DNA from: Bacteroidota bacterium
Lineage (GTDB): Bacteria > Bacteroidota > Bacteroidia > Bacteroidales > SZUA-534
Assembly: GCA_020047835.1 (NCBI GenBank)
Contig: JAIFNJ010000156.1
Coordinates: 1 to 10,849, forward strand
Direction: 5' to 3'
Length of the DNA stretch: 10,849 nt
Part shown: one piece after another, positions 1 to 6,800 of the stretch
Numbering within the stretch: position 1 is the first letter of the stretch
Layout: each line of letters starts with the position of its first letter
Notes under the pieces: generated by a model
The model's database searches: none
Told to the model about the DNA's origin: nothing
Seen by the model: the letters and a program-made list of their open reading frames with translations, nothing else
Translations under genes and position numbers: made by a program

Positions 1-138
1 TCTAGCAATGGCAGGGTTCTATCAATGGGAAAATGGTATATCATCAAAAAAAATGTTGCGAATTGAAATATCTCTCGTACTAAAATGATTTGATTATTTC
101 TATTCTATAGACAGTTGAAAAAAAAGCTGAACAAAAAA

Positions 139-2811
139 ATGGATCAGGGACAAAGTACAAAAGCTTCTAATATGCCTAAGAATTTTCCAAAGGCACTAAA
201 ACACTATTTAAATTCTGACTTTAGTGTACAACTTAAAGCTAGATTCATATTTTATTTATGCATTGCGGCCATTTTAAGCCTTTTTTTTATATTAATCTAT
301 ACCGGATATGTTCAAACTAAAACCCCACCTAACTATACCCTTGAATTACCAATTCTATTAACTGAAACCGCTCTTTTATTAACATATTTAGTTTGCCTAA
401 TCCTCCTAATTAAAGGGTGGTACAATTTTTCAGCTCATTTGATTATTGCCTCAACATTAACATGTGTTTGGTTAGTAATAGTATTAGATAATGGAAACAC
501 CCTGGACCGTCTTGATACGTTTGTAATGATTTTCGCTATACTTACTATGCTTCCATTAGCTGTATCAAAATATCGATTAATCATTCCCGCTTATTTTCTA
601 ATTAATTGTATCGGTATTATTTTGTTTGTAAATCTTCTACAGGATGATTTAAACCTTACAATTCCAATGAAATTAGAATTTTTAGGTGATATCGTAATTG
701 CTTTACTATTTATGGGAGTTGTAGCCTATAATATTTTTCAGATAAATAAATCTTCGCTTGACAAAGCTGAAGCAATTATTAAGGATAAAAGTATTGCTGA
801 AGATGCTTTGGCACTAAGTGAAAGAAAATACCGTGAAATGACAGATTTGTTACCTCAAATTGTTTTTGAATCGGATATGAATGGTCTTTTAACCTACATA
901 AATAAAAATGGTTACGAGCTTTTTGGATATACAGAAGATGACTTCAAAAACCGATTAAATGTTTTTTCAACCATTATTCCATCCGATCGAGAAAAAGTAA
1001 AGGAAAATATAAAAAGACTTTTAGAAGGAGAAAAAAGTAAAGGAAACGAATACACTGCCTTAAGAAAAGATGGTTCGACTTTTCCGATACAAATATTTTC
1101 AAGTATTATTAAAGAAAATCAGCAAATATTAGGATTGCGAGGTATAATAATAAATATTACAGAACAAAAAAAAGCAGAGGAGCAAATTAAAATAACCCGC
1201 GATCAATTTCAATCCTTGGTTTCAAATATACCTGGTATCGTTTACCGTTGCCTCAACGATAAAAATTGGACCATGCTTTACCTAAGCTCCGAAATCGAAA
1301 TGCTGAGTGGTTATCCGGCAGAAGAATTCATTTACAATAAAAAGCGAACCTTCGAGAGCATTATCCACCCTAACGATGCTCAATTTATGACCTTGTCCTT
1401 AGCAAATGCCATTGAAACTGAAACACCCTGGGAATATGAATACCGTATAGTGAGTCGCGATGGAACTATACGTTGGGTATTTGAAAAAGGAAGAGCCATT
1501 TACAATTCCGATGGACAAATTGACTATTTGGATGGGTTTATTTTAGATATTACTGATAAAAAACTAGCTGAAAAGGAAGTAATTGAAAGCGAGAAAAAGT
1601 ACCGCACTTTGATGGAAAATATGAATGAAACGGTTATGCTGGTTGACCATGATGACCGGGTTTTGTTTGTGAATAAAAAATTCACCGAAAAGCTTGGTTA
1701 CTTGCCGGAAGAAATTATCGGGAAAATAGGTTATGAAACCTTATTGGAATCTAAAGACCAACAAATTATAAAAGATGCAAACCAAGATAGAATAAAGAAT
1801 AAAACCGGACAATATGAATTAACTTTTATTGGCAAAGAAGGTCAAAAAATTGATTTTTTAATAAGTGGTGCCCCATTGATTGACGCTGAAGGAAATAGCA
1901 TTGGTTCCATTGGAACTATGACCGATATTACGGAGCTAAAACAGAAAGAACGGGAATTAGATAAATACCGTAAAAATCTTGAATTGCTGGTTAAAGAACG
2001 TACCGATGAACTTGAAGCTACCAATGAAGAACTAACGGCAACCAACGATGAATTGTACAACCAACGCGAAGAACTTCAAACAATCGTTACAGAACTGCAC
2101 CACGCACAAAATCAACTGATTGAATCAGAAAAAATGGCATCGTTGGGGATACTTTCTGCCGGAATTGCCCATGAAATTAACAATCCTTTAAATTTTATTC
2201 AAGGAGGAGTTATTAGCATTGAATCGTATATAACCGAACACATAGAAAAACATTTAGAACCAATGTTACCAATGATTCAGGGAGTATATGCCGGCGTGGA
2301 TCGTGTTTCAAAAATAGTTACCAGTTTAAATCATTTTAGCCGGCAAAACGATTCAATAAATGAATGGTGCGATATCCACAATATTATTGGTAATTGCCTT
2401 ATTATGCTGCAAAGTCAGTTGAAATTTAAAATTGAAATTGTTAAGAATTATACGAATGATTCCTTTTCAATACTTGGAAATGAAGGCAAATTGCATCAGG
2501 CATTTCTCAACATTCTGTCAAATTCGCAACAAGCAATTGATGATGTTGGAGTAATTACTATAACCACAAGAAAAGAAAAAAACAGTATCGTTATTTCTAT
2601 TTCAGATACCGGTTCAGGAATTAAAAAAGAACACTTATCTCAAATATTTAATCCATTTTTTACCACGAAAGATCCGGGAAAGGGAACTGGTCTTGGCCTT
2701 TCAATTACCTACAATATTATTAAAGAACATAAAGGCAAAATTGATTACGCTTCAGAAGTTGGAAAAGGAACTACAGTTTTTGTTAGGCTGCCTATACAAG
2801 ATAAAAACTAA
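139..2811 (+). CDS. Membrane-anchored three-PAS sensor histidine kinase
   Basis: A sensor kinase that should autophosphorylate on a histidine in response to an unknown signal. Numbering is from an in-frame TTG at 115. Six hydrophobic segments (about 44-66, 79-100, 106-125, 135-151, 154-174, 188-208) form an N-terminal membrane module. Three PAS domains follow at about 237-351, 362-481 and 492-606, the first two each closing with an 'I(T)-(D/E)' linker such as NITEQKKAEEQ. A coiled coil (607-670) full of E/L/N leads into the dimerisation helix with the H-box HEINNP (phospho-acceptor H686). The ATPase domain has an N-box (N799, N803), a DTGSGI G1 box (831-836), an F-box FNPFFTTKDPG (845-855) and GTGLGLS (857-863), so it looks catalytically intact. 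There is no receiver domain and no response regulator nearby, so it is an orphan. I prefer ATG 139, behind an A-rich leader, over TTG 115; both lie before the first membrane segment. Confidence 0.93.
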   Translation: MDQGQSTKASNMPKNFPKALKHYLNSDFSVQLKARFIFYLCIAAILSLFFILIYTGYVQTKTPPNYTLELPILLTETALLLTYLVCLILLIKGWYNFSAHLIIASTLTCVWLVIVLDNGNTLDRLDTFVMIFAILTMLPLAVSKYRLIIPAYFLINCIGIILFVNLLQDDLNLTIPMKLEFLGDIVIALLFMGVVAYNIFQINKSSLDKAEAIIKDKSIAEDALALSERKYREMTDLLPQIVFESDMNGLLTYINKNGYELFGYTEDDFKNRLNVFSTIIPSDREKVKENIKRLLEGEKSKGNEYTALRKDGSTFPIQIFSSIIKENQQILGLRGIIINITEQKKAEEQIKITRDQFQSLVSNIPGIVYRCLNDKNWTMLYLSSEIEMLSGYPAEEFIYNKKRTFESIIHPNDAQFMTLSLANAIETETPWEYEYRIVSRDGTIRWVFEKGRAIYNSDGQIDYLDGFILDITDKKLAEKEVIESEKKYRTLMENMNETVMLVDHDDRVLFVNKKFTEKLGYLPEEIIGKIGYETLLESKDQQIIKDANQDRIKNKTGQYELTFIGKEGQKIDFLISGAPLIDAEGNSIGSIGTMTDITELKQKERELDKYRKNLELLVKERTDELEATNEELTATNDELYNQREELQTIVTELHHAQNQLIESEKMASLGILSAGIAHEINNPLNFIQGGVISIESYITEHIEKHLEPMLPMIQGVYAGVDRVSKIVTSLNHFSRQNDSINEWCDIHNIIGNCLIMLQSQLKFKIEIVKNYTNDSFSILGNEGKLHQAFLNILSNSQQAIDDVGVITITTRKEKNSIVISISDTGSGIKKEHLSQIFNPFFTTKDPGKGTGLGLSITYNIIKEHKGKIDYASEVGKGTTVFVRLPIQDKN

Positions 2812-2871
2812 CTTCGCTAGCTAATAAAATTACTTCATTATATTTTAAAACAATTCATACAAATAGTTCCA

Positions 2872-3417
2872 TTATTTAGAGCCTATTCCATTGTTCTTTA
2901 ATGCCTCTAACGCATTAAATAATCGAAGTTCCCCAAAGCCGAAAATTATTTCATACGGAAAACCAAATTTTATAAGTTCCTTTTGGTAAATCTCAAAAAG
3001 CTTCTCCCGCATTTCTCCTCCATTTTCACGCACAGAGTCAGGAATCCATGGCAAATCGGTAGCACAAAGTAAATGCAACGCTTTTGGAAGCTTATAAATC
3101 GCATCAATCAACCAAACAGGACATTGCCGGTAAACTACATCAAACCAAACCTTAGTTATAATTAATCCAGTATCAAATATAAGTAAGCCCTTTTTTGATT
3201 TTTCATTTTCCAAAAACTGCCTAATCTGCAATTTGGCAATAGCTTCCACATCAGCGTAAGTATAGGGTCGGTTTAAATTCTCAATATAACTGCGCGATAA
3301 TTCTGGCATCCATTGGCAATACAGCTTTTGAGCCAAGGCTATGGCTAATTCTGTTTTCCCAGTAGATTCAGGCCCGGTAATTACAATATAACTGGTGAAG
3401 TTTGATCCTTTTTCCAT
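2872..3417 (-). CDS. NadR-like ribosylnicotinamide kinase (P-loop ATPase)
   Basis: Probably phosphorylates nicotinamide riboside to NMN in the cytoplasm, feeding NAD salvage and trapping what the adjacent PnuC imports. The protein has 181 residues. It shows a Walker A GPESTGKT (15-22), a substrate-side segment PELSRSYIE (38-46), a Walker B-like strand LLIFDTG (78-84) and a lid-like segment DLPWIPDSVRENG (121-133), all typical of the C-terminal kinase domain of NadR. The NMN adenylyltransferase and DNA-binding domains of full enterobacterial NadR are absent, so the symbol nadR would overstate it. The only usable start before the P-loop is ATG at 3417, which lies inside pnuC: the two genes overlap by 37 bp in different frames, suggesting translational coupling. 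The fold is very likely right; substrate specificity is inferred from family and neighbour. Confidence 0.9.
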   Translation of the reverse strand: MEKGSNFTSYIVITGPESTGKTELAIALAQKLYCQWMPELSRSYIENLNRPYTYADVEAIAKLQIRQFLENEKSKKGLLIFDTGLIITKVWFDVVYRQCPVWLIDAIYKLPKALHLLCATDLPWIPDSVRENGGEMREKLFEIYQKELIKFGFPYEIIFGFGELRLFNALEALKNNGIGSK

Positions 3418-3995
3418 TGTTTAATCCATTCAAAATAACCAACTACGGCTAATGCAGTATAAACTAAAAAAAGAAGAATGCTTGGAAATAATCCCCTATA
3501 ATAGAACAAACCTACATATATCAAATCAACAATAACCCAAATAATCCAATGCTCCAATACTTTTCGAGCCAGCATCCATGTGGCTGTTACACTTAATGAA
3601 GTGGTAAAAGCATCGAGCCATGGAACAGGTGAATCGGTAAAATAAATCAGAAATTGGGCAATTCCAAGCATCAGCAAAAAGGTAATTAGTAGTAAATAGA
3701 TACCATTTTTTTTGCTTATGCGGGAAATTGGCAGATTGATTATAGTTTTATTTGCATCCACGCCAGCCCAGTGAATCCAGCCATAAATTCCAACCAAAAC
3801 ATAATAAATTTGTAAAAGCATGTCTGCATAAATTTTCGATTGAAAAAAAACAAAAAAGTACAAAACCGAAGACAAAATGCCAAAAAACCAACAACTAACC
3901 TTTTGCTTTACCGAAAGAATGATATAGATAATTCCTGTTAAAACGGCTAAATTCTCAGCCCAACTTCTAATCAACCACTGAAAGAAAGAATCCAT
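3381..3995 (-). CDS. pnuC: PnuC-family nicotinamide riboside transporter
   Basis: An inner-membrane facilitator of the PnuC family (204 residues), predicted to move nicotinamide riboside into the cell. Hydrophobic segments are spread over the whole length (about 14-28, 34-51, 58-76, 97-118, 126-142, 149-168, 171-188), fitting the seven-helix SWEET-like fold of PnuC. The family-typical segment QIYYVLVGIYGWIHW (62-76) carries the aromatic WxxW signature, and EHWIIWVIVDLIYVGLFYYRGL (148-169) is the matching late helix. Related Bacteroidota permeases (PnuT) take thiamine and usually sit with thiamine pyrophosphokinase or a TPP riboswitch; I see neither here. The downstream NadR-like kinase, overlapping by 37 bp, supports nicotinamide riboside as the substrate. 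I find no good -7 element upstream; a perfect hairpin ends only 23 bases before the start codon. Confidence 0.92.
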   Translation of the reverse strand: MDSFFQWLIRSWAENLAVLTGIIYIILSVKQKVSCWFFGILSSVLYFFVFFQSKIYADMLLQIYYVLVGIYGWIHWAGVDANKTIINLPISRISKKNGIYLLLITFLLMLGIAQFLIYFTDSPVPWLDAFTTSLSVTATWMLARKVLEHWIIWVIVDLIYVGLFYYRGLFPSILLFLVYTALAVVGYFEWIKQWKKDQTSPVIL

Positions 3996-4018
3996 AGTTT
4001 CTAATTACTGCTAAAAGA

Positions 4019-4072
4019 AATTCCTTTTTGATTTATCCTTTAGAACAGATGGATTAGAATCAAAAAGGAATT
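4019..4072 (-). terminator. Perfect 15-bp hairpin between the S41 protease gene and pnuC
   Basis: Positions 4019-4033 (AATTCCTTTTTGATT) and 4058-4072 are perfect inverted repeats separated by 24 bases. The spacer can add a short inner stem (4035-4038 with 4051-4054). On the minus strand, the direction of transcription of both flanking genes, the stem is followed by a short U-rich stretch (TCTTTT). This fits an intrinsic terminator for the S41 protease gene, about 100 bases after its stop. The stem is AT-rich and the U-tract is interrupted, so it may be weak. Because it ends 23 bases before the pnuC start, it could instead act in the pnuC leader. Confidence 0.55.
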
Positions 4073-4170
4073 CTATACTATTTAAATAATTGTGTCGTTA
4101 ATCCATTTATTACTAAAATTGAATTCCAAAAGATCTATAATTCACTAATATCTACTTGAAATTTCAAATC

Positions 4171-5805
4171 CTATTTAGTAGCAGGATTCAATTTTTGCAA
4201 TTTTGATTGATATATTTCATCATTAAGCATTACGTTTACCGCCTGCACGTATATTGGATCTAACAAATTAAATATTTGAAACGATTCGCTGGAACCCCAT
4301 ACATCTCTGGCAATTAATGCTTTCAAATTTATCTTCAAATTTTCTTTGCTGGCAATAAAATCTTTTTCAACAAAAGGAAGTTTTTCATTTTCAGCAAAAT
4401 TGGTCAGCGATTTTAAAAAGGCATCATCAATCTCGAAGTTTTTAAGATAGCTTTCAAAATTTTGCTCTGATTTTGTTCCCTTATACTTTTTTTCCAACAT
4501 AGCTCTGTTCTCGTCGATATATTTCAATACAAAACGGTTAACAATTCCCTTTCTGATTAAATCGCGGTAATAATCGGAATATCCCGTAGTATCGATAGGA
4601 ACAAAAAAATCGGGCATAATGCCTCCTCCGCCATAAACGATGCGTTTGCTTTGTAAGGTAAAATATTTTTGCGATTCAGGAAAATGAATGGAATCGGCAT
4701 TTGAAAGTTCCCCGTTATTGTAACGGTTTACTAAATCTTTCTCATAATCATCGGTTCCTTTTTCGTACGATTTTTGAATTAACCTACCAGTTGGGGTGTA
4801 ATATCGAGCCGTGGTTAGTCGCAACATAGAACCATCAGGTAAATTCAATGGACGCTGAACCAGTCCTTTTCCAAAAGTCCGCCTTCCTACCAAAACACCC
4901 CGGTCCCAATCCTGAATTGCCCCGCTAACTATTTCACTTGCTGAAGCCGAACCTTCATCAATCATCACAACAATCTTCCCTTCTTCAAACATTCCACCAG
5001 AGGTAGCTATCATTTCTTGACGGGGACTTTTAATTCCTTCGGTATAAACAATTATTTTTTCTGTAGCTAAAAATTCATCGGCTAAGTCTTGTGCCATATT
5101 CAAATAACCTCCCCCATTGTCCGTAAGATCCAGTATCAGGTTTTTAGCTCCTTCGCTGCGCAATTTTTTTACCGCAGTTCGAAATTCGTCCATAGTAGTG
5201 GCTGCAAACCGGTTTATTTTAATGTAACCTACTTTTTCTTTCTTGTTTACCATGTAAGCCGCATCAACACTATAAATAGGAATTTTATCGCGGATAATTT
5301 CAAAATCGAGTAATTCCTTCTCACCCCTCCGACTAATACCCACGGTTACTTTTGTTCCTTTTTTTCCTCGTAATTTATCAAAAACCATCTCGTTGGTAAG
5401 TTTAATACCTGCCACATTCGCACTGTCAATCCTTAGAATGCGGTCGCCAGCTAAAATTCCTACTTTTTCAGAAGGCCCACCTGAAATGGGAGAAACAACC
5501 ATTAATGTATCATCCATTATATTGAATTGAATGCCAATACCTTCAAAGTTTCCTTGCAAGGGTTCATTCATTTTCTCTACTTCTTTTTTATCAATATAAA
5601 CAGAATGGGGATCCAATTCTTTGAGAATTTCAACAATAGCATCATCAATTAATTTTTGCTTATTAACAGTATCTACATAATAACTGTCGATATAGCCAAC
5701 TACTTTCGAAAACTTATAAATCTCATCATTAAACAATTGTCCATATCCTTCAATTGAGAAGAACACTAAACTAATAATTACGCTAAAAAATACTCTTTTA
5801 AACAT
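4171..5805 (-). CDS. S41 family C-terminal processing peptidase (CtpA/Prc-like), PDZ-containing, secreted
   Basis: A 544-residue exported serine protease, expected to trim or degrade envelope proteins from their C-termini. An N-terminal signal peptide (residues 1 to about 22, hydrophobic core FFSVIISLVFFSI) sends it across the inner membrane. It has no lipobox Cys, so it is probably periplasmic. A helical N-terminal region (about 25-80) is followed by a PDZ domain (about 83-172, with GIGIQF and SGGPSEKVGILAGDRI). The S41 catalytic core then follows: LDLTDNGGGYLNMAQDLADEF (225-245), nucleophile S288 in GSASASEI, and general base K313 in TFGKGLVQ; the Ser-to-Lys spacing of 25 matches E. coli Prc. 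A C-terminal extension (about 395-544) of helical, charged sequence has no motif I recognise. A -7 promoter element lies about 92 bases upstream of the start codon. Bacteroidota carry several such paralogues, so I give no symbol. Confidence 0.95.
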   Translation of the reverse strand: MFKRVFFSVIISLVFFSIEGYGQLFNDEIYKFSKVVGYIDSYYVDTVNKQKLIDDAIVEILKELDPHSVYIDKKEVEKMNEPLQGNFEGIGIQFNIMDDTLMVVSPISGGPSEKVGILAGDRILRIDSANVAGIKLTNEMVFDKLRGKKGTKVTVGISRRGEKELLDFEIIRDKIPIYSVDAAYMVNKKEKVGYIKINRFAATTMDEFRTAVKKLRSEGAKNLILDLTDNGGGYLNMAQDLADEFLATEKIIVYTEGIKSPRQEMIATSGGMFEEGKIVVMIDEGSASASEIVSGAIQDWDRGVLVGRRTFGKGLVQRPLNLPDGSMLRLTTARYYTPTGRLIQKSYEKGTDDYEKDLVNRYNNGELSNADSIHFPESQKYFTLQSKRIVYGGGGIMPDFFVPIDTTGYSDYYRDLIRKGIVNRFVLKYIDENRAMLEKKYKGTKSEQNFESYLKNFEIDDAFLKSLTNFAENEKLPFVEKDFIASKENLKINLKALIARDVWGSSESFQIFNLLDPIYVQAVNVMLNDEIYQSKLQKLNPATK

Positions 5806-5896
5806 GATACACTAATTTATATTTTAACACTAAGGATTTCTGTTAATTGGAACAGGTAAGCGACTTTAATGTTTTATTTGGTCGAAATCTGTGTTT

Positions 5897-5904
5897 CAAA
5901 GATA
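5897..5904 (-). promoter_or_regulatory. -7 promoter element for the S41 protease gene
   Basis: On the minus strand this reads TATCTTTG, an exact match to the Bacteroidota sigma-ABfr -7 consensus TAnnTTTG. It would start transcription near 5890, giving an untranslated leader of roughly 85 bases. I see no TTTG at the expected -33 position (about 5924-5930), so the promoter may rely on an activator. Confidence 0.6.
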
Positions 5905-5936
5905 CAATAATTATTTGTTTTTAATAGTCGTTGGTT

Positions 5937-5965
5937 CATTAGCTAATGGTCATCTTAGCTAATGG
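5937..5965. promoter_or_regulatory. Operator-like palindrome and direct repeat between divergent promoters
   Basis: The 11-mer TTAGCTAATGG occurs at 5939-5949 and again at 5955-5965, a 16-bp period. The first copy sits within a perfect 12-bp palindrome, CATTAGCTAATG (5937-5948). The pair lies just upstream of where the -33 of the S41 promoter should be, and about 30 bp upstream of the -7 element of the LOG gene. It could bind a regulator shared by both genes. This rests only on pattern and position. Confidence 0.35.
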
Positions 5966-5996
5966 AAATTATGCGAAATTGTGTTTTAAAAAAATA

Positions 5997-6004
5997 TACC
6001 TTTG
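5997..6004 (+). promoter_or_regulatory. -7 promoter element for the LOG-family gene
   Basis: TACCTTTG matches the Bacteroidota -7 consensus TAnnTTTG exactly. The start site would be near 6010, about 50 bases before the ATG at 6059, with an A-rich leader and no Shine-Dalgarno. The nearest upstream TTG (5979-5981) is only 15 bp away, shorter than the usual 19 or so, so the -33 element is unclear. Confidence 0.6.
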
Positions 6005-6058
6005 CGGACATTTTTTTGGCAACTTTGACATCAATTAAAAGAATTAAAAACAATAAGA

Positions 6059-6664
6059 ATGAAACGAATTTGTGTTTTTTGTGGTTCTAACATAGGCAAT
6101 CACCCTGATTATACTGTAATTGCACGTCAACTAGGTGAAATATTAGCCCTAAACCAAATTGAATTGATTTATGGTGGGGCCAATGTTGGTTTGATGCGGA
6201 TAACAGCCGAAGAAGCGTTGAAAAACAACGGTAAAGTTACTGGGGTAATAACTCACTTTTTAGCTCAAAAACACCTTACACTTTCTGGTTTAACTGAACT
6301 CATATTGGTAGATACCATGCACGAGCGCAAAGCTAAAATGGCTGAACTGGCTGACGGCTTTATAGCTTTACCTGGAGGTTATGGTACATTGGAAGAACTT
6401 TTTGAAATACTTACTGCAGCACAATTGGGTTTTCACGATAAACCTGTAGCTATTATTAACATTCACGGATACTACGATTTTATGAAAATGCAATTGGAGA
6501 AAATGGTGGATGAAAAATTGCTTTTGGCTCCTCATTCAGGAATTGCTCAATTTGTAAATACGCCCGCTGAGGCCCTAAATGCCATGCGTAACTATTCACC
6601 CCCGATTGTTGGGAAATGGATTGAAGATATTCGCAAGGATAATGGACATTCAATAGAAAATTAA
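6059..6664 (+). CDS. LOG family (TIGR00730) nucleoside-5'-monophosphate phosphoribohydrolase
   Basis: A 201-residue cytoplasmic Rossmann-fold protein of the LOG/YvdD type. Characterised members hydrolyse the N-glycosidic bond of (cytokinin or purine) nucleoside monophosphates, releasing base and ribose 5-phosphate. Visible signatures are the N-terminal strand KRICVFCGS (2-10), the loop GGANVGLM (39-46), MHERK (87-91) and the nucleotide-binding/catalytic PGGYGTLEE (105-113). Length and order fit the family. The loop usually reads GG(G/A)xxGLMG; here the last Gly is replaced by Arg (R47), a small departure I would not over-read. It stands alone, divergent from the S41 protease gene, with its own -7 element. 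Bacterial substrates are mostly unproven; 'lysine decarboxylase' labels on homologues are historical misannotations. Confidence 0.93.
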   Translation: MKRICVFCGSNIGNHPDYTVIARQLGEILALNQIELIYGGANVGLMRITAEEALKNNGKVTGVITHFLAQKHLTLSGLTELILVDTMHERKAKMAELADGFIALPGGYGTLEELFEILTAAQLGFHDKPVAIINIHGYYDFMKMQLEKMVDEKLLLAPHSGIAQFVNTPAEALNAMRNYSPPIVGKWIEDIRKDNGHSIEN

Positions 6665-6748
6665 ACCCTTATTAGCTGACTTGGTATTGTTATTTTGAAT
6701 TAGTGCCATGTTTGGATTATACTTCCTTTTCACCACATTTTGATCAAC

Positions 6749-6779
6749 AAAAAAGAGCAGCCTCTATAGAGGCCGCTCT
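6749..6779 (-). terminator. Intrinsic terminator of the M16 protease gene
   Basis: A GC-rich stem, AGAGC-A-GCCTC / GAGGC-C-GCTCT with a TATA loop (6754-6779; one A-C mismatch), is followed on the minus strand by a run of six T (6754 down to 6749). It lies about 20 bases after the M16 stop codon. The plus side has no T-run, so I do not expect it to stop the LOG gene efficiently. Confidence 0.85.
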
Positions 6780-6800
6780 CAATATAAAAAAAGTAGTATT

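Noticed and set aside
1..88. Possible 3' end of an upstream gene (frame 1 open to 66, frame 2 open to 88), or a minus-strand start at 44 reading MIYHFPIDRTLPLL.
   Set aside because: Three short readings are open in under 100 bases and none has a recognisable motif; the window edge prevents a decision.
1842..2060. Minus-strand frame rich in Ser and Val inside the histidine kinase gene.
   Set aside because: It is the reverse of the coiled-coil coding sequence (Glu/Leu/Asn-rich), a composition artefact.
2812..2871. Terminator between the convergent kinase and NadR-like genes.
   Set aside because: Only a GCTAGC palindrome and AT-rich sequence; no stem with a T-run in either direction that I can support.
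3996..4170. TPP riboswitch or other metabolite riboswitch upstream of pnuC.
   Set aside because: No THI-box-like core seen on the minus strand; the only structure is the simple long hairpin.
5840..5855. Small inverted repeat CTGTT / AACAG in the S41 protease leader.
   Set aside because: Only five base pairs with a six-base loop; expected by chance in AT-rich DNA.
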